DNA of 64,000 nucleotides from Talpa occidentalis (lineage: Eukaryota > Chordata > Mammalia > Eulipotyphla > Talpidae), in contig NW_023602073.1 in assembly GCF_014898055.3 (NCBI RefSeq), positions 82,068,678 to 82,132,677 of the forward strand, in the 5' to 3' direction. This document shows positions 49,141 through 62,154 of the stretch, piece after piece. The translations under genes were made by a program, and so were the position numbers. A model generated the notes under the pieces. It worked only from the letters and a program-made list of their open reading frames with translations, had not been told where the DNA came from and did not search any database. Every line of letters begins with the position of its first letter. Position 1 is the first letter of the stretch.

Positions 49141-50947
49141 GACAAATTATTAGAAAAAATAAAAAATTTAAACAGTCAGAAAAAAAATTAATTTACTTTA
49201 AAACATCCCAAACAACCGCACCATCCAAAGCTGCTAATTGTTAACATTTTAGTGGGATCCTTTTCCTTGCAGACATATACCACATATTCTTCTAGGAGTT
49301 CACAGTTCTTTTAAGAAGAAAGAAATATAAAGTACAACACAAAAATACTCTGACTGAACAAAATGCTATGGAGCAGAAAAAATAAGTAATTAATTCTGTC
49401 TGGCAGAGTTAGGGAGTGTAATGAAAGCTGAACTTAAGATATGAGTGGAACTTGCAGAATTGCTATGGAAAATCTAAACAAACTCCTAAACCCTCAATCA
49501 CCTTTTATTATAATAATATTAATAAATATGTGGTTTTTATTCTACAACAGCACATCAAAGGTTAATACATTCATCTTTTTTTTTCTTTTAAGTAGGAAGA
49601 CTAGGACATCCAAATCTCCTACCTAAAGCTTTACTTCCCAAGCCCTTGATGTCTGATTTTCCTCTGGTAATTTAAGATTCACCATTAAGAAGGATGTGAA
49701 TAATTTGTCAGCAGCCACAATCCCTGACTTTTAACTTCCTTAAAAAAGGAAAGTGAGGGCATCAACTTCAGTTGCTGGAGTTGAGAGTCTGTAACTCTCT
49801 GTTTCACTCTATTCTAGGACCCACACTCCTCATCCCAAACATATGTCAAACCAGATCTAGAATTAGGATTGTTTGCTCTTTCCACCCCTAGAAAGAATGG
49901 GTTGTCATTTACTATCATTTATTAAAGAAGGGAAAATGGGCATTAAAATTCTTTCATCAGTTTCTGATCTTGAAAACATGAAGTTTTTATATCACTGAAA
50001 TTAATAAAAATGACATATGATCAGGACCATAGTGTGATGTCACCTCAAATTTGGAGCAGATTCAAAAACAGATGAATATGGTGAGCAGGAAGGTCAAGGT
50101 AGAGCAAGTGACTGGAGGTTAGATCGGTCGTACAGAGAATGAGAGATTGCTACGACTGGAGTGAAGTATACACAAACAGAAATGAGTATTTAGAGATAGG
50201 ATAAGATTGTGAGCAGCAGTGGTTGCTAATATAACGAGTATGCAATTCACATTAGACATGATAGTAAATGCCATTTATTATGGCTAAACAGAAATTTGAT
50301 TCTCATCAGGTAGAGGTGAGGTTCAATAAAAGTCAGAGTATAGAGACATATTAGGCATTTTATAAAACCAATCTCACTTTCATTTTTCTTTTACACATTG
50401 CTGAAGTCTAGGTGTAGCCTCAAGGTATTTTTGCACATGTATAGACAGAAAGTTAGAACAAGACTGAAAAAAGTGCCGAACAAATATATGGAGGTTAATG
50501 ATTTGAAGGTAATAACTTCAAGCTGAACTAAAAGTGAGTTACAATCTAGAAAATAACTTGATTTTTGTAAATTAAGAGTAAGATATTATAATAAAAATCT
50601 ACTACCATGATTTAGAGGTCTGCTAGTGTTGTTTTTTTTTTTTTTTTTGTAAAGTGTCAAATAGTAAGTATTTTAACTTGATGGTCAGATGGTCTCTCAC
50701 AACTATTTAATTTGGCCATTGCAACATGAAAACAGTCATTGATTATACACAAATTCAATAAAAATATATGGATATTGCAATGTAAATTTTATACATTTTC
50801 ATATAACATCAGATATTCTTCTCCTTTTGTTTTTTTCTAACCGTTTAATGCAAAAAAGGAAAAACATTCTCAGTTTGTAGACTGGTCATTATTTGGCTGT
50901 TTGGAAGACCCTGCTGTGGATGACAATAAAGTTGGTAAAGTTACTGC
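49141..50947. other. Apparently unique sequence
   Basis: A T run at 50632-50649 only. No gene recognised. Confidence 0.45.
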
Positions 50948-50956
50948 AACAACTTT

Positions 50957-53351
50957 TTTTTTAATTTAAATTTTATTTTTATATTCCCCATACAATTACA
51001 ACCCCCTTATTTTGACCCCAATCTCTCCTTTCCCTGCCCCCCACCACCCATAGAGTGTCTCTGGTTCATAGTTGTTTGTTGATTTTGATATTTACTTTCT
51101 TATAGCTATTCTTTTTCCTGGTCCCTTATTTAAGTTTTCTAGATTCCTGCTATGAGTGAGAACATCTGGTATTTTTCTTTTTTTTTCTGGCTTATTTCGC
51201 TGAGCATAATCCCTTCCAGCGCCAGCCATGTTGCTGCAAATTGCATGTGTTTATCTTTTTTGATTGCTGAGTAATATTCCATGGTATATTTGTACCACAT
51301 CTTCTTGATCCAGTCATCTATTTTTGGGCATTTGGGTTGTTTCCAAAACTTAGCTATTGTAAATAGTGCTGCTATAAACATAGGGGTGCAGGTGCTCTTT
51401 GGAATTGATGTTTCTGTGTCCTTTGGGTAAATACCTAGGAGTGGAATTGCTGGATCATATGGAAGCCCTATGTTTAGTAGGTCAAGAAATCTCCACACAG
51501 CTCTCCATAGTGGTTGAACCAGTTTGCACTCCCACCAGAAGTGCAGGAGAGTTCCTTTTTCTCCACATCCTCGCCAACATTTGTTGTTGCTAGTTTTTTT
51601 AATATGTGCCATTCTCACTGGTGTGAGATGGTATCTCATTGTAGTTTTGATTTGCATTTCCCTGATTACAAGTGATGTTGAACATTTTTTCATATGCCTA
51701 TTGGCCACTTGATTTCCTCTTTGGAGAAGTTTCTTTTTAGCTCTTGTGCTAAAAGACTGGATTATTTTCTTTGTTTCTGTTAAGTCTCATCAGCTCTTTG
51801 TAGATTTTTGTGATCAGTCCTTTATCATTAGTGTTGGGTGCAAAAATGTTCTCCCAGTCGGTGGGGTTTCTCTTTCTTTTTGTTATTGTCTCTTTTTCTG
51901 TGCAGAAGCTCTTTAATTTGATGTAGTCCCAGATGTTTATCTTTGCCTTCACTATCACTGCTTTGGGTGATGTGTCTGTAAAGATGTCTTTGATGTGCAT
52001 ATCATGTAGTGTTTTGCCTATATTTCCTTCTATGTATTTTATGGTTTCAGGTCTTATGTATAGTTTTTTAATTCATTTTGAGTTGGTTTTTGTGCATGGT
52101 GTTAGGAAGCAGTCAAGCTTCATTCTTTTGCATGTAGCGACCCAGTTTTCCCAGCACCATTTATTGAACAAACTTTCCTTGCTCCAATGCATATTCTTTG
52201 CTCCTTTGTCAAAGATTAGTTGGCCATAAATCTGTGGGTTTATTTCTGGATTTTCTATTTGATTGCTTTGGTCTGTGTGTCTGTTCTTGTTCCAATACCA
52301 TGCAGTTTTGATGATTATGGCTTTGTAGTATAGTTTGAAGTCTGGGAGTGTGATGCCTCTATTCCCTTCTCTTTTTTCAGGAGAGCTTTGGCTATTTGGG
52401 GTTTTTGGTGATTCCATATGAATTTCATCAATAATTGTTCTATTTCTTTGAAGAATGACATTGAAATTTTGATTGGAATAGCAATGAATCTGTATATTGC
52501 TTTTGGTAGGATGGCCATTTTAATAATGTTTATTCTTCCAATCCATGAGCAGGAGATGTCTTTCCATTTCTTTGTGTCTTCTTCTATTTCTTTTAACAGT
52601 GTTTTATAGTTTTCTTTGTATAGGTCCTTTACCTCTTTTGTTAGATTTATTCCCAAGTATTTGATTTTTTTTTTGTTTTGATAATAAAAGGGATGGTTTT
52701 TTGATTTCTTCTTCTTCAGATTTATTTTTTGTATATAGGAGGCTACTGACTTTTGCGTGTTGATTTTGTATCCTGCCTCTTTACTGAACTGATTGATGAG
52801 TTGAATTAGTTTTTCTGTGGAGTTTTTGGGGTTCTCTATGTATATCATCATATCATCTGCAAATAGTGATAGTTTGACTTCTTTTCCTATTTGAATTCCT
52901 TGTATGTCTTTCTCTTGTCTTATTGCTCTGGCTAGGACTTCCAGTATTATATTGAAAAACAGTGGTGAGAGTGGGCATCCTTGTCTTGTTCCAGATCTTA
53001 ATGGAATTGCTTTCAGCTTTTCACCATTGAGAATGATACTGGCTGTTGGCTTGTCGTATATGGCCTTTATGCTGTTGAGGTATGTTCCTTGTATCCCAAG
53101 AATTTCAAGTGATTTTATCATGAATGGGTGTTGCACTTTGTTGAAAGCTTTCTCAGCATCTATTGATATTATCATATGGTTTTTTTTATTTCTTTTTGTT
53201 GATGTGTTGGATAACGTTGATTGATATTCAGATGTTGAACCATCCTTATATCCCTAGAATGAATTCTACTTGGTCGTGGTGAATTATCTTATGGATACAT
53301 TGTTGGATTCTGATAGCTAAAATTTTATTGAGGATTTCTGCATCAGTGTGT
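50957..53351 (-). mobile_element. L1 LINE, 5'-truncated, about 2.4 kb
   Basis: The poly(A) tail, read as T at 50955-50963, is followed by the 3'UTR and ORF2. The target-site duplication AACAACTTT is at 50948-50956 and 53352-53360. The copy starts inside the reverse-transcriptase domain, so the promoter, ORF1 and endonuclease are absent. Its last 0.9 kb closely resembles the L1 at 44935-45856, in the same orientation about 6 kb away. Confidence 0.93.
51139..53348 (-). pseudogene. L1 ORF2 fragment: reverse transcriptase to C-terminus, broken
   Basis: ORF2p is the L1 endonuclease/reverse transcriptase. The longest open piece, 53175-52315, holds RT motifs in order: [15 protein letters not shown], then [15 protein letters not shown], then the catalytic FADD box (about residues 105-108 of this piece) and the [15 protein letters not shown] region. 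A frame break near 52365-52385 moves reading to a second piece (to 52073, including [13 protein letters not shown]). It resumes at 52000-51749, and another break or small deletion at 51708-51750 leads to the final piece 51708-51139 with the C-terminal cysteine motif and SLIAGI end. With at least two frame disruptions and no N-terminus it cannot make active protein. Confidence 0.9.
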
Positions 53352-53564
53352 AACAACTTTCTTTTTGCTTTGCCCCCAACACCTTTCCTTTGAGCTTAAG
53401 TCTTTTTTCTTAATATAAAATAAATATAAATGAACAGTTTAGAAAGCATAGCAAAAATATAATTTTTTAATTATAGATTTTGCTGTTTGGCATTAAGTGA
53501 GAGTCAAATAGCATCTTTCAAAAATTTAATGGGAAGGTTTTTAAACTGCATAAAAAGTAAATCC

Positions 53565-53830
53565 TATATACCATCTGCAACAATGTGGATGGACAATATG
53601 GATGGATCTCAAAGGCATTATGCTACGTGAAATATGTCAGAGAAGTCAAATACCATATACTTTCTTTTATAATGGAGCCTAAGAAATGAAAACAAAACAA
53701 GTTCATAGATAAAAAGAGCAGACTGGAGGTTGCCAGGGGTGGGGTTAGGGGATGTGAAAGAAATGGGTGAAGGGGGTCAAAAGGTAAAAAGAAAAAAGAT
53801 GTCCATTTTATGCTCCACTTTGCCGTCTGA
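53565..53830 (+). mobile_element. Old L1M 3' end
   Basis: CAACAATGTGGATGGACAAT, GGCATTATGCTACGTGAAAT and CTGGAGGTTGCCAGGGGTGG mark the end of ORF2 and the 3'UTR of an older L1. Stops are frequent. Confidence 0.8.
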
Positions 53831-54626
53831 CAAAACACTATACCATCTGACCCAAAAAAAGTAAATCTTCATTTTTTTTATATCTCTTACAAAAGTAGCA
53901 ACAGTTATCTCTTTAAAGGAATTTTATAAACATATTTTTAAAATCCTGGTGATGATTTAGATTTTATTCCTTGTCATGATATAGCCTTTATCACAGGAGC
54001 ACTTAAGCACCAGACTACAAATGGGGTCAACTAAATATATTCTATTTTAGTGTAGCAGGCAGAGGCAGAGATGTCCCAGTTTAGTCAATCTCAGTTTTGG
54101 TTTTGCAGGTCACACACCCGCCCTTCAGTTCATAAAGTTTCTCTCTATTTCTGGAATAAAAGCATCCCTTGCCTGGAGAGCACTTCAACGCAGAGAGGAG
54201 AGAGCTGATGAGACTGATTTCTCTGCTGGGTGTTGTGAGCAGGATGACACAAAACTGACAAGCTTAAGGATTCAAATGAAATACCCAATTAAAGTGCTGT
54301 TGAAATGCTCAGACCAGAAGCACTAACAATATATATGCCAGGAGAAAAAGAACAGCATAATTGCGACCACTGTCATGCGAGAAAGGACATGGTGAAGGAA
54401 TTCCAAATGAGGAGTTTTCAAACTCCCAAAGGAGGTTACAACAAACAGGATGGAGAGGAGAGAGAGCATAACCCTGTGATAGACACAATGTACTCTCCTG
54501 GTGACAGAGCACTGCAATCCTTAGGCCCATCGAGCCTCTAAATAAAATAAGAGGAAAGGACAGTTTCATCATAAGATTGTCTGATTCATCTCAGAACAAT
54601 ATTTTTATTTTCCTGAACTCATCTTC
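53831..54626. other. Apparently unique sequence
   Basis: A 78-codon frame (54305-54541) with CDHCHARKD has no family I recognise and is most likely chance. Confidence 0.4.
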
Positions 54627-54907
54627 AAAATTCTTTCTGGCCCCCTGGTGGTGCAGCGGGTTAAGCGCAGCACTGTGAAGCTGTCCACAACCTCTGCAGT
54701 GTGGGTTCAATTCCTGGCCAGCCAGAGAGACACCCACATGGTGCGGCAGATGTCTCCTGTCATGCCTGCTGCTCTCTTTAGCAGTGCTTTTGGTCTGTCT
54801 GCCTGTCCTGCTCCCCACTCTGTCTCTGGTGAAGCCTCTCATCCTCCTGAGCCTCTGGCCTGTACCCAGATATTGTATAAAACAAATCTTTAAAAAAAAT
54901 TCTTTCT
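54627..54907 (+). mobile_element. tRNA-derived SINE
   Basis: The body (54639-54895) has head GGCCCCCTGGTGGTGCAGCGG and an AAACAAATC plus A tail. The perfect duplication AAAATTCTTTCT is at 54627-54638 and 54896-54907. Confidence 0.92.
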
Positions 54908-55289
54908 ATTTAATTGTTCATTGTACTTTAGTTGCCCATAGTACCTCTTTTTTTTTTTTCTTTCAGATGTGCCCCCTAGTCCTTTTCCATTACTTGCAGG
55001 AACATCTGAAGACTCCAGTGCACAAACCCAACTTAATACAGAGATCAGAGTATGATAAATAGCCCAGAGAAAAGTCCAGAAAAGGCAGCAAGAATGAGCC
55101 AAACCAGGAGTGAAAATGTAAACAGGAATCCTGTAAGTCTGAAGTCACAAAATGGCATTCAGTGTGTATTTTGTCTTTGACTTGATTTTTTACTTCACAC
55201 AATATTTAAAATCTGAGTTAGTTGATAACATTAACAAATCTGAAGATTTTACATAAAAATCCAATTTTTTTATTCACTTGGCGCTCTGT
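54908..55289. other. Apparently unique sequence
   Basis: Nothing recognised. Confidence 0.5.
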
Positions 55290-55785
55290 AGATCTAATCT
55301 GGGCTGCTCTGGCTGAATGATCTTGTCAAGTTACCATCTCTGTGCCTTAATTCACTCATCTATAAAATGGGAGTAACAATATAACTTACTTTATAGAGAT
55401 TTTGAGAAGATTAAATGACAGTGTAGGTTTCCCTGGTGGCGCAAGGGGCTAAGCACTGCACTATGAAGCAATCCGCAGCCTCTGCAGAACAAGTTCAATC
55501 CCGGCTGGCCAGGGAGCAACCCACATGGCGCAGCAGACCTCTCCTGTCTCGCCCACTGCTCCCCTCAGCAGTATATTTCAGTCAGTCTGCCTGTTCTGTT
55601 CCCCACTCTGTCTGTGGCAAATCCTCTCACCCCCCACATTTCTGGCCTGTACCCCAGCTCTTGTATGCATAAATAAATAAATCTTAGTAAAAAAAAAATG
55701 ACAATGTACCGAAAGTACCAGAAACACTACCTGCCAGTGCATGTATGTAATATGTATTAGGCACCAGTACTTGCTGTTGTACTCG
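55290..55785 (-). repeat. MIR SINE, split by a younger SINE
   Basis: Reverse-strand MIR: CAAGTTACCATCTCTGTGCC, CATCTATAAAATGGGAGTAA, then after the SINE CTGCCAGTGCATGTATGTAA. Confidence 0.85.
55413..55708 (+). mobile_element. tRNA-derived SINE inside a MIR
   Basis: The body (55426-55695) has a TTTCCCTGGTGGCGCAAGG head and an AAATAAATAAATC tail. The duplication AAATGACAGTGTA and AAATGACAATGTA has one mismatch. The flanking sequence is a reverse-strand MIR. Confidence 0.92.
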
Positions 55786-56639
55786 ACAAGCTGACCATGG
55801 GAACTCTGAGGTATGCATCAAAAAAAATTTTTTAAAAGCCCACAGAAAAATGACTTAAAATTGATCAACTAGACATATCTTACGAAATAGATAACCAAAT
55901 GTTACATAGACTTTCAAAATAATGCTCTTTTTTTTTAAAGAGCATTGCACATGTTCAATGACATGAAGAATCTGCTTCAAAGCATCTTCCAGTTTCAAAA
56001 TTAAAGTAATTGAGTACAAGTAATTGAAGTAATTGAGTACAAGTCATCAGAAACTTCATTGTAAATAACTAAAGAAGCATACTTCAAAATATGGCAGTCT
56101 TGTTTGAGTTCTTAATAAAAGACAACATCTCAAGCAAAATTACAGAGGCAAAGTGCCCTTAGCCTTTCATACAAGGTTAGGAGGACAGAACTATTAAATT
56201 GCACATTAAAATTTTAAGAAACAGACTTTTAAAGATACTATGTTTAAGATAAATTTCCAAGTAAGAGGCCACAGTAAATTAATGTCATTTTTAGTCATAT
56301 TATTACATAAAATATAAAGGAAAATAATATATGTGTATATTGGCATATTTATATTTATATAGGCACTTATATTTATATAAGCATTTACATGTAAGAAAGC
56401 AAAATAAGCCAATAACAAGTGTATACACACACACACATATAGTAACACAATCCAAGAGAACTTCGATGGCAGTTAAAGAATTAATAAACTTAATTGATAT
56501 ATTATAGCAATGCATTAAGATTAAGGTAGATATGACACACAAATCTTGAACCAACTGCTGGTCAGGATAATTTAGGAAGGTTTCCCTTACTTTTTTACTA
56601 GATGTCAGTGAAGAATTTCTAGGGAGACAATGTAGTAGC
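55786..56639. other. AT-rich sequence, no recognised feature
   Basis: A short CA repeat near 56426-56440 only. Confidence 0.5.
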
Positions 56640-56830
56640 CCTTACCTTGTATGGTTAGGTGATGCCTTCCTGGGACTGGCTAGACTTCATGTCTGCATTA
56701 TTCGTCCAGTCACCCTGCATCTGACCCACTAATCTGTGAGCCTCTGGAAGTCAGGGACTGCATCTGCTTACATCAGGTCTTGTGGGTCTAGGACAATTCC
56801 CACCACTTATTCAGTCCTTAATACATGTCT
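56640..56830 (+). repeat. L2 LINE 3' end remnant
   Basis: TGAGCCTCTGGAAGTCAGGG and the decayed GCACC-AATACATG end suggest L2. Low preservation. Confidence 0.55.
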
Positions 56831-56879
56831 GGGGAAAAATATACATATATATATCAAAACTATTAATCAGTTTAATCAA

Positions 56880-58395
56880 TGACAGAAAGTCAAACATCAG
56901 AAAATAAAAAGCAATTTAAGCACATCATCATTTAAAATAAATACAACAAGCAAAAACATGTAACCTCACTAGCAACTGAATAAATGTAAATTATAACAGT
57001 AATAGGATTATATATTTAACTTTACAAAACTGGAAAAGATTTAATTAACATGAGTTCTAGGAAAGGGGATTTTCATCCGTTGTAGTCATCAATTTCTATA
57101 AATTCTGGAGGGTACTGTATCAGTTGATGACAAAGACTTCAAAGATATGGGTATTCACCCAAAATCCTTTTAGTAATTTGCTCAAAGAAAATAAGTCACC
57201 AAGTGTGGGGGGTGGGGAAGTCCATGCACAAATATATTATTCTTTTGTTTGTTTTTGTTTTTAAAGATTTTATTTTCTGTGTTGAAGAACTGGGGTACTG
57301 GTGGTGTCAGTGGTGAGACGATTCTCCAGAGACAGAATAGAGAACAGAATAGGCGGATCTACTGAATTGTACTAAGGAGAGCAGTGGGCAAGACAGGAGA
57401 GGTCTGCTGCACCATGTGGGTTAGCTCCCTGGCTGGGGATTGAACTCAGGTCTTGGCTGTGCTAGCACTGAGACTTAACCCCTAGGCTACCAGTGAAGCC
57501 CCAATCATGTTATTCTTAATATTTATTATAAAAACAATATTATGCCAAAAATATAAATAATCAAATAAAGAGACTGGTAATCAATTATAAGGGATCATAT
57601 GAAGAGACACAGGCAATCTTCAAGATGGTGCCAAGGAAATCCTAGCAATAAAGTTATTGTCTTTGAGCTTTTCCTGATTTTCACATTTTCTAAATTAGTT
57701 TAACTTTCATTGAGCTGAATTTTTAAAATATAGTAAAAAACTGCCAAAAAAATCTCTTATAGATCAATATAGAAAAAGATAAAAATGCCATTTTAATATG
57801 GACAAGATACTCATTAACTGTTAAAATTAAATATAATTTTAAAACATATTAGTCAAATTCAAATATACACATACAAATTAAAACATATCGTCATTCACCT
57901 TTTAGACCAGTGAAGGTCAAATTTGATAATTTTTTGTATTAATAATAATGTGTTGACACAGAACTATCACATTAACAATGGCTGTATCTAGGTTAATTTA
58001 TCACTATTTAATATAAATATATGCTTTGATCCAGTAATTCTACCTCTGGAATCAATCAAGAAATATATTCATACATGCACAAAAACAAAATTATTTACTG
58101 CAACATTATTTGTAGTAGCAAAAGGCTGGAAAAACATTCATCAGCAAGGGACCATTTAAATAATAATATATCCTTACAATGATCTATTATGAAGTCACTA
58201 AAAAAGAAAAAGGTAGATTTATTGTATATACACTGATATATATAGATATGAATAATCCCCATGCTCTTTTATGTTTTTTAAAGAGGGGCATAAAAATGTA
58301 TATGTTCTGCTTCCATTTGTTTGCATAAAGCACAGTGTTTTTATCTGCTACAGACTATTTCTATAAGGAGTTACAAGAAACTTTTTTTACTAAGG
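56880..58395 (+). mobile_element. Old L1M remnant, split by a SINE
   Basis: The left part (about 56880-57240) has AACCTCACTAGCAACTGAAT. The right part (about 58020-58350) has TTTGATCCAGTAATTCTACC and TTATTTACTGCAACATTATT. These are typical of old L1 ORF2 3' ends. A terminal-like piece, ACCATGCACATGTACTACTT, at 58663 may be the same element beyond a MIR. Boundaries are uncertain. Confidence 0.6.
57261..57502 (-). mobile_element. tRNA-derived SINE, old copy
   Basis: A reverse-strand SINE with several small changes in the head (GGGGCTTCACTGGTAGCCTAGG) and a decayed tail TTTTAAAGATTTTATTTTC. The last bases of both flanks share TATTCTT. It lies within an old L1M remnant. Confidence 0.8.
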
Positions 58396-58605
58396 CAATA
58401 GCTAAATTTATAGAGCATTTACAAACAGTCAGGCATTGTTCTAAGTGGCTTACTTAGAACCACTTCCAAGTAAAGAAACTGAGGCACAGAGAGGTCAAGT
58501 TACTTGTCTAAGGTCACACAGCTAGTAATTGCAAACTGACAGTTGAAAAGTCTGTCTCCAAAACTAGTTTAACCACTAAGTAATTTCCCTCAGGTTTTCT
58601 TCACC
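58395..58605 (+). repeat. MIR SINE
   Basis: Well preserved: AGCATTTACAAACAGTCAGG, AAAGAAACTGAGGCACAGAG and AAGGTCACACAGCTAGTAAT. It may lie within the surrounding old L1M. Confidence 0.9.
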
Positions 58606-59392
58606 AGGGTCTCAGGGATAAAAGGAACATTTAGTTTTCATTTTTTTTTTGCTTGTATTTTCACCATGCACATGTACTACTTTTTGAAACCATAAAAATA
58701 AAAGTTATTCAAAATATCACACAAATTCTAAAGCATATCTGGAAAAACAGAAGGGAAATAGCTCAAAATTCTGATAATGTCTAATGAAGGAGAACTGGCC
58801 CGACCAGATGGTAATGCCTGCTACAAACATAGAACATTTCAAACAGTGAAGAATGACAGAAGAATTAACATAGAGATCAGTATAATTAAAAAAAGAAATA
58901 GCTCCAAAGCCAATCTAGCAGAGTAAGAACTTAACATATTATTTTTTAAAATACAGAGAAAAAGGGAGGATTAGCCTATTAATGCCTTTGGCTAAATTGA
59001 CTAATTATTTGGAAGAACATTCACTAAGAGGTCATATGCTAAATATATTAGAAATTAAAACATACATGTAAAACTGAAACATGAAAGTAAAGAGATAATG
59101 AATAGGTGAGTGTGTGCACGCGTGCACACATATACACACACACACTTATCTGGGTGGATGGATAATCTGCAACCTGGGAAAGGAAGAACTTTCATAATAT
59201 ACAGTATAGGAAGGAAATAATCTGGAGAAGATGAGGCAAGCTTGCCAATATCAAAATTCTGAAACCTTACATTTAAAATATCATAAACAAAATGCCAGAC
59301 TATGAATTGGGAATAATTGCCCACGACATATAAAATAGTGCATTATTAGCATTATATACAGAATACAGTTGCAAATCAACTGGTAAAACATC
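58606..59392. other. Mostly unidentified sequence
   Basis: The first 100 bases may be the tail of the old L1M; a CA-type stretch lies at 59108-59146. Confidence 0.4.
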
Positions 59393-59647
59393 ATTGTAAA
59401 AAAATAACAATACAAAACACAACAAAGCAAAACCAGACAATTATAAAGCAGAGACATCCTGCAAGGGAGGAGGCGGGAGAGGGATCAGAGGGAGGGAGGG
59501 AGGGAGGAGCACAGGGGACTGTGGTGATAGTGCATGGGTGCCTTGGGGAAGGAAACTGTGGGGACTACACCTGAGGAGGTGGGGAGAAGCAAATATTGTT
59601 TAAAAATGAACAATGATGTAAAAAATTAAAAAATTAAAAAAAAAAGT
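59393..59647 (+). mobile_element. L1 3'UTR fragment
   Basis: Almost entirely 3'UTR: CAAAGCAAAACCAGACAATT, GAGACATCCTGCAAGGGAGG and a G-rich stretch (59464-59510), ending in AAAATTAAAAA. It closely matches the 3'UTR of the L1 at 18112-18507. Confidence 0.85.
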
Positions 59648-59739
59648 TAGATGAAAAGCCAGCAAAGGAAATGAACTGACCAAAGAAGAAAAATACATAT
59701 CACACTTAACCCATCTGATTCTATCTTGATGTAACTATA

Positions 59740-59875
59740 ATTATTTTCCTGATGAAAACTGAGACGAACTAGTTTGCCCAAGGTCATACAGTCAATAAGT
59801 AGTGAGCTGAGATCTGAATAAAGATTTAATTTACTTCAAAGTTCATGCTGTTAATCCTTGGCTCCATTCTCTAGA
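59740..59875 (+). repeat. MIR SINE remnant
   Basis: TGCCCAAGGTCATACAGTCA, AGTGAGCTGAGATCTGAATA and GTTAATCCTTGGCTCCATTC match the 3' half of MIR. Confidence 0.8.
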
Positions 59876-60785
59876 TACTGTTGTGTACTTCTGTGACTAT
59901 GTAGGTATTTATCATAGCAGGAAGAGTGTCGCTATGAAAGCAAAACTGGAGAAACCAATGTTTCATTCACTTAATTGATAAATTGGTACAGCATTTCTCT
60001 AAATCTAGTCTAAAGATGAGGTCATTATACCTAATCGGTTCAAAGACATATCCTAACCACTTTTCCTAATCAAATAGTCCAATGGTATCCATGAGTGTTT
60101 ATATTTGGGGCAGACAAGTGGATAAACAAATGTAGATGTCTCTATGGGGAAAGACTAAATGCACTTCTGATTGAGTATCACTCCATTCTATGTAGCAATT
60201 TTTCAGAAAGCTAGAGGCCATGTGACAATAACTACTTAAAGAATTATGAATCCACAAAAGCACCACCAAGGATGTAATATTTGAAGAAATATGAAATTAT
60301 ACCATTCATAATATCTAATTTGAATTTTTCATTTGTTTGCATTATTTAAAATAATTTTGTATTCAGATAAAACCTAAGGGTGTTTCTGTTTAAAAGTTAA
60401 TATATATATATTCTGAGTTAAATTGGCTTCCTGGCCAAATTGCTGGCCCAAAGTGCTGAAGTCAAACAACTGTTAGACAAGGAAGATAATGTCAATTTTG
60501 GTAGCAGAGGTTATCTCTGAAGCTTTTATAAACTCTTGACAGATCCAAGATCTATTTCAGTTTGAAGACATCTGTTACTCTGCAAATGGCCTCTTGTCCT
60601 GCTTCTTCCCTCATCTTTTCCAGAGTCACCAGTTTCCTGCAGATTGGAATTCTCATCATTTCTGATACCACTGCTTTATTGCTTTATTCTTACTGCTTTT
60701 CAGAGCTCACTCTATAGTAATCTAACAGTTTCTCTTCCAAAATTCATAGGTGGTGTGAGGGGTAATCATCTCTATTCCAGAATCT

Positions 60786-60787
<2 letters not shown>
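59876..60787. other. Apparently unique sequence
   Basis: Nothing recognised. Confidence 0.5.
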
Positions 60788-60835
<48 letters not shown>

Positions 60836-60862
60836 GGAGAAAGAGAGAGTGAGAGAGAGAGA
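60788..60862. repeat. (GT)n then (GA)n microsatellite
   Basis: About 22 GT units (60788-60831) are followed by a purine GA-rich tract to 60862. The compound array is likely polymorphic. Confidence 0.95.
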
Positions 60863-61228
60863 AAATGTGAGACTTCATAGTTGAACAAGCTAACATTATG
60901 CACTATAGCTCTTGTACATTTATTAGTAAATAAATGTATAAGAGGTGGGGTAGGGAAGAGGAAAGTATTAAGTGCTAAATTTCAGCTTCAATAGTAATTA
61001 TTGCTGCCAACTGGCATGATTTCAAATCTCCCCTCACCAAATAGATGGTATGTAAGTTGTAACAGAGAAAAAGATGACACCTGTTAAAATCCATACAATG
61101 AATGAAATCTGGTAGAAGTGAACTTGAATGTTTAAACCCCCAAACTCTACAGAATATAGGATATTAATTTAGCCAGTATGTTTTAAAAACTTTAGTTCAA
61201 GTTCTTGAAATGTACTGTGACTATATAT

Positions 61229-61251
61229 ACACACACACACACACACACACA
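61229..61251. repeat. (AC)n microsatellite
   Basis: Eleven AC units following a short TA stretch. Confidence 0.95.
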
Positions 61252-62154
61252 TATTTATGTCAAATGTGCTAATATTATCTGGATTGGAGCTCGAAAAATG
61301 AGAAAACAGAGAACCATGTTGGATTTATTTATTCTGGGTCCTAGAAAACTTCAAAGAAAATGGAAAAATAGAAATTATGGGAAACATAGGTGCTTTAATT
61401 ATTAAACTAATGCACAGATATGCACGCTGTTAAAAATTATCTAAGTGTGTTTTTTCATCATGGGTTCCTTAAAATATTACAGTCTGAGTGCTGTTCTTCT
61501 TGCTGTAGGACTGATATAATTTCCATCACATTAAGGTCTAGGTGGAAAGCACAAAAGAAGTTAAAGCAAAGAGTCAGTGTATTTTTAAAAATTGGTATAT
61601 TGCATCAAACTTCATGTTTCATAAATATAAAATACAATATTTGCTCATCATAAATGTTCACAGCAATGCCTTGATAAAGAGGACACCAGAGAAGAGTTAA
61701 TCTTACCAAATGATGTCCTGAATGTCACAAAATGGTCAATTTCAGAAGCACCAATGAGTTATGACAGCAGCTGATTCCTCATCACTGGGGATTTTTGTGA
61801 ACATTTGGTGTTATGTTTTAAATAGCCCCCATTTGTAGAAACACTTACAAGTGGTCATACTCATGCAAAATAATAAAACAGATGTTGCTGCTAGCTCACA
61901 ATATGCCAGAACACACTTGATCCAAGTAACAAGGGCCAAATTTCACACTAGAAAGTCACAAGCTGCAGGGTCCAGAGAATTTCAGGATTCATCAAGACTA
62001 ATTACTCACCTCAATGTCTCTTTCTCACCAACAGAGAGTTTGGGAAGTCTATAATTTTGGACTGAGGTAAGAAGGGCAAAAGAAGTTAAAAAGCAGATAA
62101 CCAGGTTAGAGATCAGCTCATGAATAGGTGGTTCACATTTTAAATTTATCACAT
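61252..62154. other. Apparently unique sequence
   Basis: No repeat recognised. A splice-site-like pair near 62034 and 62067 is noted but not supported as an exon. Confidence 0.45.

Noticed and set aside
54305..54541. 78-codon frame with a CDHCH zinc-like motif
   Set aside because: Only one short cysteine/histidine cluster, no second half of a zinc finger and no recognisable family.
62035..62066. Possible 32-base microexon between CACCAACAG and GTAAG
   Set aside because: Splice-like pairs are frequent by chance. No flanking exons, reading-frame support or known match.
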